DNA from: Verminephrobacter eiseniae EF01-2
GTDB lineage: Bacteria > Pseudomonadota > Gammaproteobacteria > Burkholderiales > Burkholderiaceae_C
Assembly (NCBI RefSeq): GCF_000015565.1
Contig: NC_008786.1
Coordinates: 4,080,501-4,144,500 of the forward strand
Direction of reading: 5' to 3'
DNA length: 64,000 bases
Under the pieces are notes generated by a model. The model did not search any database, was not told the DNA's origin, and was given only the letters and a program-made list of their open reading frames with translations. The translations under genes were made by a program, and so were the position numbers. Below are positions 27,912 to 36,435 of the stretch, piece by piece (positions within the stretch are counted from its first letter, which is position 1; the number at the start of each line of letters is the position of its first letter).

Positions 27912-28130
27912 GGTCGGTGCGGTCTTGTTCCGCCTCTGGCGTCCAGACGACGATCACGCCTGGCCTGCCGCTGCCTGGTTGCGCTTGGCAGCGAACGCGG
28001 CTTGAACTTCATCATTCGACCGGCCACGGCCGGCACGCATCGAAGCGCGGGCGGCTTCGACCTTGCGCCGCAGGTAGTCGTCATATGCGCGGGCCTGGCG
28101 GCGCTGCTCGATGTAGCCGCGCCGGTATCA
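27906..28130 (-). pseudogene. Toxin-antitoxin remnant (ParD/RelB-like antitoxin, RelE/ParE toxin start)
   Basis: One leftward frame reads YIEQRRQARAYDDYLRRKVE and SMRAGRGRSNDEVQAAFAAK, close to the DNA-binding/C-terminal part of ParD-type antitoxins with a typical NDEV block. It continues without a stop into VIVVWTPEAEQDR, the start of a RelE/ParE-family toxin, which breaks off within 20 residues at about 27906. There is no start codon upstream before an in-frame TGA near 28131. Both genes are truncated and apparently fused. Confidence 0.5.
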
Positions 28131-28177
28131 AAAGCAATCCACACAAAAAAGGCCGCATCGGGGTCTCAATCACGGCA

Positions 28178-28354
28178 TCAGCTATCTATCGAATTGACTT
28201 GGCGGTGGATGCCTGGCCCAGCCCACCCTTGGTCGCAAGGCGACAGGTAGCGAGAACTCTCGCCCTGGCCTTTGCGCTTCAAGCGCAGGAACATGGCTCG
28301 TTTGGCAAAGAAGTCCTTGTGATGCGAGAGCATCGGCACCAGCAATGCAGTCTG
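28178..28354 (-). pseudogene. Unidentified C-terminal gene fragment
   Basis: A leftward frame of about 58 codons (LVPMLSHHKDFFAKRAMFLR, RYLSPCDQGWAG) ends at a stop at 28178. Upstream it is cut where the duplicated lipoprotein unit begins, near 28354. The protein-like composition suggests a real gene tail, but I do not recognise it. Confidence 0.3.
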
Positions 28355-28416
28355 CGCGATCCCTCCTCGTCATCGATGACAGGTTTTTTTGCACGCCCGG
28401 ACGAAACCGCCAGGAT

Positions 28417-28444
28417 TTGACTTCGAACTCTTTCAGCATAATGT
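28417..28444 (+). promoter_or_regulatory. Sigma-70-type promoter, lipoprotein copy 1
   Basis: TTGACT (28417-28422) and TAATGT (28439-28444) with a 16-base spacer, about 70 bases before the start codon. The same boxes and spacer are conserved in the second copy, which supports function. Confidence 0.65.
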
Positions 28445-28514
28445 GCATTCGAGGGCAGGCCAACGCACCGGCCGCCCTCGACATGACTTCCATTGATGAC
28501 TGAAGGAGACCGAT

Positions 28515-29447
28515 GTGAAGAACATCAAGATCACGCTGGTGATGACAGCAACTGCTGCGATGCTGGCCGCCTGTGGTGGCGGTGGTTCAGATACGCCTGC
28601 GGTGACAGCGGACACCCTGAACCGTACCAACACCCCCGGCGTGTATGCCGACAACGAACGCAAGTACATGTTCGATTCGCTCAATCAGGTGCGCGGCATC
28701 ACGGGCGTGGGCTTTCTCAAACAGAACGAGGCGCTGGACAAGGCTGCCCAGGCGCATGTGGAATACATCAAGATGAATCCCGGTGAATGGAGTCATACTG
28801 AAAAACCCGGCTATGCCGGATTCACTGGAGAAACTCCTGCAGACCGTGCCAGACACTTCGGATATGCAGGGTATACAGGTGAATCCTTGTCAGGCGGTAT
28901 TACTGCCATGGGCGCCATCAATGGACTGCTTGGAGTGCCCTACCATGCCAGACACTTGCTGGAGGACGATAGCGACCTCGGTACTGGCAGAGTATCCAGT
29001 GGTGCTCATACCGTGGTTACTGGTACTAATTCATGGAATAGCCTCCAAAAACTCGCCGGCGATCAGATTGCAATGTATCCATGCAACAACATTCAAGTGA
29101 ATGTGCAGGGTCAAGGTAACGAAAGACCAAACCCAGTCGTCTTGAATGGCAAGAAGGATTTCGGTTACAGCAGCATGGCCATTGTTCGTCGCGGTCAGAC
29201 CTTGGTGGTTGACTCCTGGGAACTGCGCGATGCGGCCGGTAATCTGGTTCCGACCGTGGTGATGACGGGGGCCAACGATACGCTCAAGTATTTCTCGAAT
29301 CACGAGGCCGCACTGATCCCGTTGAACGCATTGCCCCGTACCGTGACCACTTACACCAGCGTCCTCAAAGGCAAGAACAATGGCGTGCCGTTCGAGAAGA
29401 CTTGCACTTGGCGCACCGTGGCCGGTGAGACAGTGCCATCGAACTGA
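28515..29447 (+). CDS. CAP-domain (SCP-like) lipoprotein, copy 1
   Basis: A 310-residue lipoprotein. The GTG at 28515 is the start: the ATG two bases earlier is followed at once by TGA, and GGAG sits 6-7 bases upstream. Signal peptide and lipobox LAAC are followed by GGGGS. The CAP domain fills residues 45-190 (FDSLNQVRGITGVGFLKQNE, LDKAAQAHVEYI, SHTEKPGYAGFTG, DRARHFGY), and the C-terminal 100 residues are well conserved with copy 2. CAP proteins are secreted with varied roles; the role here is unknown. The middle third differs strongly from copy 2. Confidence 0.8.
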   Translation: MKNIKITLVMTATAAMLAACGGGGSDTPAVTADTLNRTNTPGVYADNERKYMFDSLNQVRGITGVGFLKQNEALDKAAQAHVEYIKMNPGEWSHTEKPGYAGFTGETPADRARHFGYAGYTGESLSGGITAMGAINGLLGVPYHARHLLEDDSDLGTGRVSSGAHTVVTGTNSWNSLQKLAGDQIAMYPCNNIQVNVQGQGNERPNPVVLNGKKDFGYSSMAIVRRGQTLVVDSWELRDAAGNLVPTVVMTGANDTLKYFSNHEAALIPLNALPRTVTTYTSVLKGKNNGVPFEKTCTWRTVAGETVPSN

Positions 29448-29465
29448 GCCATGCCCCACAAAGCA

Positions 29466-29490
29466 AAAACCGCCCTCAGGCGGTTTTTTT
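29466..29490 (+). terminator. Rho-independent terminator, lipoprotein copy 1
   Basis: AAAAACCGCC, loop CTCA, GGCGGTTTTTTT; about 20 bases after the stop codon. Copy 2 has the same structure. Confidence 0.9.
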
Positions 29491-29535
29491 GTGCGCTTGC
29501 CCATCCTGAAAGACGAGGTTTGACGCGCCTTTCGA

Positions 29536-30107
29536 TCAAGGCCCGATACCGGTGCAACCATTAGGATCGGTATAACCAAAATCGACCACGATGTCACAGG
29601 AATCGGTATGGGGCGAGGTGTAAACAGTAGCGCAATAACCCCGAATCACGTAGCACACCCTCGGCACCTTCGTCGTGATGGGCGTTGTGGGGGGTGGTGT
29701 GATGGGCGTTTCAGCAGGACACCCCCCAGGAGGCATCAACTTCCCATCCGGGCAATACTGCGGGCACCCATTTGGCCCCATGATCGAGCCATCTGAGCAC
29801 ACCAGAGGCTGCTCGGGGCAAGTGCTGCCATTCTTTACCGAACCATCGGGGCAATACTCGATAGGGTTGATTAATGGCGGCGTGGGCGCAGGCGTGGGCT
29901 GCGAAGGTGAAGGCGAAGGCGGGCACGCCTGCGAGAAAGGAATCCGCGAGCCATCCCAACATGTCTGCAGGCAATAGCCACCCTCCGGATGAGCGCCCGA
30001 GCCGACGCAAATCAGATCCTCGGGATCACGGCAGCCATTGGCGCCAGGTGCACCATTCGGGTCATACCGAGGATCGCGGCGGCAATGCTTGATGAAGACG
30101 CCAGTCT
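29536..30107 (-). pseudogene. 5'-truncated Cys-rich repeat protein (copy 1)
   Basis: An open leftward frame of about 190 codons that matches the intact gene at 31284-32081 from FIKHCRRDPRYDPNGAPG onward, but begins at the duplication junction with no start codon, signal peptide or ribosome-binding site. It holds four repeats of the pattern C-x-D-G...C-P (CWDGSRIPFSQACP, CPDGSVKNGSTCP, CSDGSIMGPNGCP, CPDGKLMPPGGCP); the intact copy holds three. The C-terminal 40 residues differ entirely between copies. Confidence 0.7.
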
Positions 30108-30170
30108 GCGCGATCCCTCCTCATCATCGATGACAGGTTTTTTTGCACGCCCGGACGAAACCACCAGGAT

Positions 30171-30198
30171 TTGACTTCGAACTCTTTCAGCATAATGT
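30171..30198 (+). promoter_or_regulatory. Sigma-70-type promoter, lipoprotein copy 2
   Basis: TTGACT (30171-30176), 16-base spacer, TAATGT (30193-30198); duplicate of the promoter at 28417. Confidence 0.65.
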
Positions 30199-30268
30199 GC
30201 ATTCGAGGGCAGGCCAACGCACCGGCCGCCCTCGACATGACTTCCATTGATGACTGAAGGAGACCGAT

Positions 30269-31228
30269 GTGAAGAACATCAAGATCACGCTGGCGATGGC
30301 AGCAACTGCCGCGATGCTGGCCGCCTGTGGTGGCGGTGGCAGCAGCAATGAAGGCCAAAACCCCGGCGTGTCGGGCACACCGCCTGCTGCGGACACCCTG
30401 AACCGCACCAACACCCCTGGCGTGTATGCCGACAGCGCGCGCAAGTATGCGTTCGACGCGCTCAATCAGGTGCGCGGCATCACGGGCGTGGGCTTTCTCA
30501 AGCAGAACGAGGCGCTGGACAAGGCGGCGCAGGCGCATGCGGATTACGGCAGACTGGCTGGACTGAATCCTGTTGATGTTGAACATACCGAGAATCCTGG
30601 GTATGCAGGCTTCACAGGCAAAACACCGGACGAGCGTGCTCGGCATTTTGGCTATACGTATGGCGCATCCGAAGTATTGTCTGGTGGCGTTAACGACATG
30701 CAATCTTTTTGGAGTTTACTTGGAGTGCCGTATCACTCCATCAACATGCTGGATACTTATGCAGACATTGGAGTGGGTGTTTGGCCGAAGGTGATCCTGG
30801 TGATGAATCCTGGAAATTACTTCGCACAACTTTTGGATGGATCCTTTGTGGCGGTATATCCATGCAATGACATACAGGTCAACGTGCAGGGGCAGGGATA
30901 TGAGACGCCGCAGCCGTCTGTTCTGAATGGCAAGGAAGATTTTGGCTACAGCAGCGTAGCACTCGTTCGCATGGGACAAACTCTCGAAGTCAGTTCATGG
31001 GAACTTCGTGATGCAAGCGGGAATGTGGTTCCAACGACACTGATGACGAAGGCCAACGATGCGAATAAGATGATTCTCGCAAACCAAGCCAGCTTGATTC
31101 CGTTGAACGCATTGCCCCGTACCGTGACCACTTACACCAGCGTCCTCAAAGGCAAGAACAATGGCGTGCCGTTCGAGAAGACTTGCACTTGGCGCACCGT
31201 GGTCGGGGAGACAGTGCCGTCGAACTGA
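30269..31228 (+). CDS. CAP-domain (SCP-like) lipoprotein, copy 2
   Basis: A 319-residue paralogue of the gene at 28515, with the same GTG start two bases after ATGTGA, the same GGAG and the lipobox LAAC. The tether is longer (GGGGSSNEGQNPG). The CAP-domain start (FDALNQVRGITGVGFLKQNE) and the last 100 residues are nearly identical to copy 1, whereas the central 80 residues (GVNDMQSFWSLLGVPYHSIN and following) diverge. This mosaic suggests selection or recombination in an exposed surface region. Confidence 0.8.
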   Translation: MKNIKITLAMAATAAMLAACGGGGSSNEGQNPGVSGTPPAADTLNRTNTPGVYADSARKYAFDALNQVRGITGVGFLKQNEALDKAAQAHADYGRLAGLNPVDVEHTENPGYAGFTGKTPDERARHFGYTYGASEVLSGGVNDMQSFWSLLGVPYHSINMLDTYADIGVGVWPKVILVMNPGNYFAQLLDGSFVAVYPCNDIQVNVQGQGYETPQPSVLNGKEDFGYSSVALVRMGQTLEVSSWELRDASGNVVPTTLMTKANDANKMILANQASLIPLNALPRTVTTYTSVLKGKNNGVPFEKTCTWRTVVGETVPSN

Positions 31229-31245
31229 GCCATGCCCCACAAAGC

Positions 31246-31270
31246 AAAAACCGCCCTCGGGCGGTTTTTT
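31246..31270 (+). terminator. Rho-independent terminator, lipoprotein copy 2
   Basis: AAAAACCGCC, loop CTCG, GGCGGTTTTTT; just after the copy 2 stop codon, and also close to the converging 3' end of the Cys-rich gene. Confidence 0.9.
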
Positions 31271-31283
31271 GCAGGGAATGAAA

Positions 31284-32081
31284 TTAAGGATGACCGCAAT
31301 CACCTATGGCATCATCGATGGGACCGAGCCAAATGAAACTATCGCAACCCTCCCATTGGCCCTCCGACCATGTAGCGCCGCCACAGGTTTGATGGAGTGT
31401 TCGAACGCACACCTTTGGCTCTCGTTGCCGAGGACACCCCTCAGGAGGCATCGACCGCCCATCCGAGCAATACTGCGGACACCCACTTGGCGTCATGATC
31501 GAGCCATCGGAGCAAATTTGAACGGGCGGTGGTACGGGATCCGGCGTAGCAGGTGGGGTCACCGGTGGTGCTGGCCGTGTTGGTGTTGGCGGACGAGGTG
31601 CCGGTGGCTGCGGGGGAGGCGGGCACGCCTGCGAGAAAGGAATCCGCGAGCCGTCCGAGCATGTCTGCAGGCAATAGCCACCCTCCGGATGAGCGCCCGA
31701 GCCGACGCAAATCAAATCCTCGGGATCACGGCAGCCATTGGCGCCAGGCGCACCATTCGGGTCATACCGAGGATCGCGGCGGCAATGCTTGATGAAGACG
31801 CAACTGTCCGCATAGGCCAGGCCCACGTTCAAACAGTGCGGCGGCGTGCCACACCAGAACGGCACGGAACTGGGCTCATCCCGATCAGAAATGCGCTGAA
31901 GACCTCCTGGCACATTGCAGCCCTCGATGGGCAGCATCGCGCGCAGGTCGGCCATGCCTTCCTTGGCGGGGTCATAGGTCCACTTGCCCTCAGCGGTGAC
32001 GCCCGCGAAGGCACCTCCCCCGCCGAGGAACGATAGCGCCACGACGGCGCCCGTCAAAAATCGCTTCAAGAATCCGAGCAC
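31284..32081 (-). CDS. Secreted Cys-rich repeat protein (intact copy 2)
   Basis: A 265-residue secreted protein. The GTG at 32081 is favoured because GGGAG lies 8 bases upstream; the signal peptide is FLKRFLTGAVVALSFLGGGGAFA. The mature part has many paired cysteines, three C-x-D-G...C-P repeats (CSDGSRIPFSQACP, CSDGSIMTPSGCP, CSDGRSMPPEGCP) and a Pro/Thr-rich linker between repeats 1 and 2. I recognise no family. It converges on the CAP lipoprotein gene and travels with it in the duplication, so the two may act together at the cell surface. Confidence 0.7.
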   Translation of the reverse strand: MLGFLKRFLTGAVVALSFLGGGGAFAGVTAEGKWTYDPAKEGMADLRAMLPIEGCNVPGGLQRISDRDEPSSVPFWCGTPPHCLNVGLAYADSCVFIKHCRRDPRYDPNGAPGANGCRDPEDLICVGSGAHPEGGYCLQTCSDGSRIPFSQACPPPPQPPAPRPPTPTRPAPPVTPPATPDPVPPPVQICSDGSIMTPSGCPQYCSDGRSMPPEGCPRQREPKVCVRTLHQTCGGATWSEGQWEGCDSFIWLGPIDDAIGDCGHP

Positions 32082-32192
32082 GGTATATCTCCCATGTAGT
32101 CGATGGGGGATTCTTGACCGCATCTGATGACCTGCGGGTGCCGAAAAACGCAGGAAAAGACGAAGGAATGGCGTGGACGCCATGCCATTTGA

Positions 32193-32321
32193 TCCCTACT
32201 CAGGAAAGCTGCGCATCGTACTGTCGATGGACTTTGGAAGGCCATCGGGCGCTTGCTCGATGGCTTTGCTCCACAGGAACTGGCGAACTACTTTGCATCT
32301 TCTGGATATGCTTCTACTTAA
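32193..32321 (+). pseudogene. C-terminal remnant of an IS630-type transposase
   Basis: A frame reading RKAAHRTVDGLWKAIGRLLD then GFAPQELANYFASSGYAST and stop is the usual C-terminus of IS630-family transposases. An in-frame stop precedes it and the rest of the gene is missing. Confidence 0.55.
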
Positions 32322-32332
32322 ATAAAAATACT

Positions 32333-32530
32333 CTAACGGAGCAGGCTCTCTGCTTGATTTTGAACCTGGTAGCTGACAATGGAGGACGATATGCCGAATT
32401 CTTTGGCAATGTTGTCGATGTTGGTTTCCGTGGGGTTATTCATAGACCATTTGTCCTTGATGCCTTCAATGGGTGCAAGGAATTCTGCGGCGAAGGCCCG
32501 GTTGGATTTCTGCCGGTCGGTCGAGGCACC
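32333..32530 (-). pseudogene. C-terminal fragment of an ImmA/IrrE-type metallopeptidase
   Basis: The leftward frame NRAFAAEFLAPIEGIKD then IDNIAKEFGISSSIVSYQVQ and QNQAESLLR resembles the C-terminal part of ImmA/IrrE family peptidases (AAELLAP block and the small helix-turn-helix-like tail). The HExxH region is absent. It is joined directly, in another frame, to the methyltransferase fragment upstream. Confidence 0.5.
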
Positions 32531-32835
32531 AAGTACGGCTTGGCGAACACGATATGCCCGGCCACACGGAAGCCAGCGGCACGCCACGCGCTGAAAAACC
32601 GATCAACGCGGCTCCAGCCGTAGAACGAAATGCAAAAGGCATCATCGCGCAGGATGCGGTGAATCTCCCGGAAGGCGGGTAGCAGCCAACTATCGTCCGT
32701 GTCGTTGGCGATGCGGCGCCCCTCGCGGTCTTGATAGTCCACCAGATAGGGCGGATCGGTGAGAACGAAATCCACGGCTCGATCGGGCAGCGTGGGAAGA
32801 ACAGTCAGGCAGTTTCCGAGAACAATGCGGCTCAT
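32440..32835 (-). pseudogene. Truncated DNA methyltransferase
   Basis: A 131-codon frame with the catalytic DPPY box (LTDPPYLVDYQDREG, about residue 27) and ISFYGWSRVDRFFSAW of beta-type adenine/cytosine-N4 methyltransferases. Resemblance stops at HIVFAKPY (about 32540); the S-adenosylmethionine-binding FxGxG half is missing and the remaining 30 residues are antisense-like readthrough over the ImmA fragment. A normal gene would have about 230 residues, so this should be inactive. Confidence 0.7.
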
Positions 32836-33593
32836 GTCATGCTCCTAAGTGAAAGAAGGTTTGCTGTTCACCGCACACCGGATTCCAAGATTCGGAGCCC
32901 AGCCTTTGTGGCTGTTCGGTGCGGTCGGCACGAGGAACCCGGTTGGCCCTGTTGCCACCGTCTTTCCTGAGTTCATCGCCCGCGACGGTCAGGAGCGCGC
33001 GGACGGGGGCCGTCAAGGAGACAAGCGCAGGGTTGGTGCGGCCCGCAGGCGAAGTCGAGGACACGGCCCTGCGCGCCTTGACGGCACACGGCCGCGAGCT
33101 ACAGTCGCGGACAAGGTGATGGAGTCAGGGAAGACGGCTGGATATGGCAACGGCCTTCCCCATGCGCTGACCGCACCGCAAGCGAAGCGCGCAGGCCCGA
33201 AGCTGGAAGCCGGGCCGGAGGCGTCAGCCGAGCGGAGCGAGGGAACGATGGAAGCCCGTCAGGGGCGAGACGCCGCAGGCGGCTCGATGCGCAACGCGCA
33301 CGACAGCGCGACCGGCCATGTTTCTTGGCCGGGGACGCCCAGCCTTCAAGGCTCGATGCACAAGCTCATGCGCCAGTCATCGGGAAACAGGTTCGACAGC
33401 GACTGCCGTGGTCTGGCCGAGCCGGCGCAGCCGGTTCGGCGGTCTTTGAGGGGAGCCAAGCATCGCGCGGCGGGGATAGCCCGCAGGGCTTTCCCCTGGA
33501 GGCAAGCGCAGGCGCGAAGGCATCGACATCGGGCGCAGCAAAAGAAAAGGCGCGTCGCCCAAGAAGACGACGCGCCAGGTTGTCAGCGTGCGA
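32836..33593. other. Long GC-rich intergenic region
   Basis: About 760 bases with no convincing gene on either strand: all open frames have Arg/Ala-biased, low-complexity translations. Around 33180-33300 it contains a block (GCGCAGGCCCG ... GGGCCGGAGGCGTCAG ... ACGATGGAA) that recurs in degenerate form at about 34187-34320, suggesting a repeated non-coding element. Confidence 0.45.
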
Positions 33594-33983
33594 TCAGCTC
33601 GCCGCCGGCGACACCATCGCCTCAAGCTGTTCGATCACGCCCGGTTCGACTAAGACGCAAGGCTGGCTCGCCTCAATCGTCACGTTGAACACCTTGGCGA
33701 ACACATGACGCTTCAGGTGCGCCAGCCGGCCCGTGCGATAAGCCTGCTCGGGCTTCACGCTGCCGCCCGGCGAGCCGCTGCGCTGCGGGTTGCACTCGAC
33801 CAGCGCGACGAAACCATCGTCGGCCAGTTTCTGGTGTTCGGCGCACAGACCCCAGCCTGTCGTCGTGTGGCGCTCCATGCTCGCGCGAAGGCGCTTGTCG
33901 AGCAGGATGGCGCCGGTGTCGAAGGCCACGCCGCAGACCAGGCAGACGCGTTGTTCCATCGAGACGTGTGATTTGTCGTTCAT
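33594..33983 (-). CDS. Hypothetical protein with CxxC motif, common on conjugative elements
   Basis: A 129-residue protein (MNDKSHVSMEQRVCLVCGVA start) with one CxxC pair at residues 14-17 and a WGLCAEHQ block that could complete a zinc site. Well-placed GGAG precedes the ATG at 33983. The even amino-acid composition argues for a real gene. I know no function; similar small proteins occur on Tn4371-like elements and plasmids. Confidence 0.65.
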   Translation of the reverse strand: MNDKSHVSMEQRVCLVCGVAFDTGAILLDKRLRASMERHTTTGWGLCAEHQKLADDGFVALVECNPQRSGSPGGSVKPEQAYRTGRLAHLKRHVFAKVFNVTIEASQPCVLVEPGVIEQLEAMVSPAAS

Positions 33984-34349
33984 GACGATCTCCGGTTGCA
34001 CGGGCGGAATTGCCCGGAACCGTCGCCAGCACAGCGCAGCGCAAGCAGTCAGGGGTCGCAGACGGCCGCCAGGACGCAAGCGCGCAAGGCGCGCGCAGCC
34101 CTTGACGGCGAGAACGCCGTGATACGGTGAAGGGGACAGCAAGACCGCCTATCTACCTCCATCGAAGGCACGGATAGACAAGCGGAGCGCGCAGGCCCGC
34201 ATGGGCCGGAGGCGTCAGGGATCAAAGCCGGATGGCCGAGATTTGGCACGAAGCGCGGGGCGCAGCCCGCGAGCTCGACGCGAGCTCGACGATGGAACGC
34301 CGGGACGCCCGACAGGGGCTCGGCATGGGCTGTAGGCTGCCGTCGCTCT
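33984..34349. other. Intergenic region with degenerate repeat
   Basis: No gene seen. It shares the block described at 33180-33300 (GCGCAGGCCCG, GGGCCGGAGGCGTCAG, ACGATGGAA, ACAGGGGC). The two copies flank the gene at 33594-33983. Confidence 0.4.
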
Positions 34350-34419
34350 TTCACTGCACAGTAAAAATTGCCATTTGGCTAAATTTTCGCTAGAGTTCGC
34401 ATATTTACTGAACAGTGAA
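34350..34419 (+). promoter_or_regulatory. Promoter flanked by inverted operator repeats
   Basis: Two 16-base sites, 34350-34365 (TTCACTGCACAGTAAA) and 34404-34419 (TTTACTGAACAGTGAA), are inverted repeats of each other with one or two mismatches, and each is itself partly palindromic. Between them lie TTGCCA (34368-34373) and TAGAGT (34391-34396) with a 17-base spacer. The layout fits negative autoregulation by the AbiEi-like protein encoded 17 bases downstream. Confidence 0.75.
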
Positions 34420-34436
34420 CAAGGCTTCGACGCTGC

Positions 34437-35528
34437 ATGCTTGAGTCCACCCTGACTGAACGAGAGTTGATCGCGCGCTTGGTTGACGCCCTGCGGGAGC
34501 TTCCCGAGGTAGAGGCCGACCTCGCCCAGGAGCCAGTCGGCCAGCACAGCGACCGCAGGTACGACGCCCAGGTCGATCTGCACGTCGCTGGGAAGTCCTT
34601 CGTCCTGCTGCTCGAAGCCAAGAAGGCCGTCTTTCCGCGAGATGTCCGCCAAGTGATCTGGCAACTCCGGGCGGCGAGCCACGGGAGGCCCACCGGGCAG
34701 CCGGAGAACCCCTTGTCACTCCTCGTCGCCGAGTCCATCTCCCCCGGCGCGAAGGAACTGCTCAGAAGCGAGCGCGTCGGCTACTACGACAGCGGCGGCA
34801 GCCTGTACCTATCCGCCCCCGGTGCGTACCTCTATATCGACAAGCCGCCGCCCAAAGCCCTGGCGAAGTCGGTGCGGACGCTGTTCACCGGGCGACGTGC
34901 CCAGGTGCTTCACGCCCTGCTGGTGCAGCATCAGAACTGGTTCGGCGTCACCGAGTTGGCACAGCAGGCGACGGTGTCGCCCGCCACCGCCTCCCAAGTG
35001 CTGACCGAACTGGAGCGCTTCGACTGGCTGGTAGCGCGTGGGCAAGGCCCGGGCAAGGAGCGCCACCTTCGCGAGCCGGCGGCCTTGCTGGACGCATGGG
35101 CCAAGCAACTCGCCACCATCCGTCCGTCACCTGTGCGACGGTACTACGTGCCGGGCACGAAGGCAGACACGCTGGCGACGCGGATCGACCAGGTCTTCGA
35201 CGCGCACGAGGTCCAGTACGCGATCAGCCACGAAGCCGCCGCGCAGCGCTATGCGCCGTTCATTTCTCATGTCTCCCAAGTGCGGGTGCGCGTGCTGATC
35301 GGCGCGAACGCCGATGCCGCGATCGGTGACCTGGATGCGCGTGTCGTCAACGAGGGCGCTAACTTGGGGGTCATCGAAGCCAAGTCGTCAGGCGAACTGC
35401 TGTTTCGCGAGCAGATCGACGGCCTATGGCTGGCGAGCCCAATCCAGATCTATCTCGACCTGTTGCGTGGCGAAGGCCGCTCCAAGGAAATGGCCGAGCA
35501 CTTCCGCAAAGAAAGGATCGGCTTCTGA
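34437..35528 (+). CDS. AbiEi-like DNA-binding antitoxin
   Basis: A 363-residue protein. Residues 1-110 form a restriction-endonuclease-like domain (QVDLHVAGKSFVLLLEAKKA, with D...ExK spacing). A winged helix-turn-helix follows near 160-215 (GVTELAQQATVSPATASQVL), and the C-terminal third resembles type IV toxin-antitoxin AbiEi proteins. It overlaps the next gene by one base and is preceded by paired operators. Likely role: repressor and antitoxin of the operon. Confidence 0.75.
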   Translation: MLESTLTERELIARLVDALRELPEVEADLAQEPVGQHSDRRYDAQVDLHVAGKSFVLLLEAKKAVFPRDVRQVIWQLRAASHGRPTGQPENPLSLLVAESISPGAKELLRSERVGYYDSGGSLYLSAPGAYLYIDKPPPKALAKSVRTLFTGRRAQVLHALLVQHQNWFGVTELAQQATVSPATASQVLTELERFDWLVARGQGPGKERHLREPAALLDAWAKQLATIRPSPVRRYYVPGTKADTLATRIDQVFDAHEVQYAISHEAAAQRYAPFISHVSQVRVRVLIGANADAAIGDLDARVVNEGANLGVIEAKSSGELLFREQIDGLWLASPIQIYLDLLRGEGRSKEMAEHFRKERIGF

Positions 35529-36424
35529 TGGCCAAGCCCGCAACGCTCGACGGCTACAGCGACCAGTACACCGTGGACTGCGAACGTGTCCTCGTGACGC
35601 TGCTGCGCGGTCTCGGACCGTGGAAGGATTCGGTCTACCTGGTTGGCGGGCTCACGCCGCGGTATCTCGTCGCCGCACGGCCACCCGCGGTGCCGGCGCA
35701 CGCCGGCACGCTGGATGTGGACATCGTGATCGATCTGCAAATCCTGGCTGACACCGAGGCCTATCACACGCTGGAGGACAACCTCAAGAAGATGGGCTTC
35801 GAGCGTGCCGAGAACGAAGCCGGGAAGAAGCTCTCGTGGCGTTGGCAAACCCGCACCGAACACGGCGCTCTGATGGTGCTAGAACTGCTGGCCGACGCAC
35901 CGGACCTTGCCGGCGGCAAGGTACAGCCGTTGCCGACCGAAGGGACGATCTCGGCCCTGAACATCCCGCACTCGTCGATCGTCTTCGACCTGCACCAAGT
36001 CACCGAAATCCAGGCCGAACTATTGGGCGGCAATGGTGTCGCCACCGAGAAGATCAAGCACGCCAATCTCGTCAGCTTCACCTGCCTGAAGTCCTTCGCG
36101 TTCGATCAGCGCTTCGAGCGCAAGGACGCGCACGATCTGATCTATTGCATCGAGCACGCGCCCGAAGGCATGGCCACCGTGGCCGAAGCCTTCCGCAACG
36201 AGCGGAGCGGCAAGCACGGTGCCGTCATCGATGCCTCGCTGGCGATCGTGCGCAACCGTTTCGCAGGCGACGAGAAGACCGAGGGCTACCGCAAGGATGG
36301 CCCCGTATCGGTCGCCAGGTTCGAGCTGGGCGAAAGCGACGAGCCAGATCTGCGTGAAGCACGGGCACTGCGGCAGCGGCAGGCCTGTGACGTGATAGAG
36401 CAACTGCTGGCCCGGATCGGTTGA
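35528..36424 (+). CDS. AbiEii-like nucleotidyltransferase protein
   Basis: A 298-residue protein. VYLVGGLTPRYL supplies the GG of a nucleotidyltransferase fold and LDVDIVIDL the paired aspartates; KSFAFDQRFERKDAHDLIYC matches the KxxD block of AbiEii toxins. In the family such proteins modify tRNA or other targets when unbalanced by the antitoxin. Start ATG shares one base with the previous stop. The third gene starts 11 bases downstream. Confidence 0.72.
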   Translation: MAKPATLDGYSDQYTVDCERVLVTLLRGLGPWKDSVYLVGGLTPRYLVAARPPAVPAHAGTLDVDIVIDLQILADTEAYHTLEDNLKKMGFERAENEAGKKLSWRWQTRTEHGALMVLELLADAPDLAGGKVQPLPTEGTISALNIPHSSIVFDLHQVTEIQAELLGGNGVATEKIKHANLVSFTCLKSFAFDQRFERKDAHDLIYCIEHAPEGMATVAEAFRNERSGKHGAVIDASLAIVRNRFAGDEKTEGYRKDGPVSVARFELGESDEPDLREARALRQRQACDVIEQLLARIG

Positions 36425-36435
36425 GGATCGGCGAC

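Larger units (their letters stand above)
28354..31800. repeat. Tandem duplication of a CAP lipoprotein / Cys-rich gene pair
   Basis: Unit 1 (about 28354-30105) and unit 2 (from about 30106) start with nearly identical sequence (AGTCTGCGCGATCCCTCC onward) through promoter, leader, start codon, gene and terminator. Each lipoprotein is followed by an oppositely oriented Cys-rich gene. Unit 1's Cys-rich gene is cut exactly at the junction, so it lost its signal peptide; unit 2's is intact. The pattern is a simple tandem duplication followed by divergence. Confidence 0.8.
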
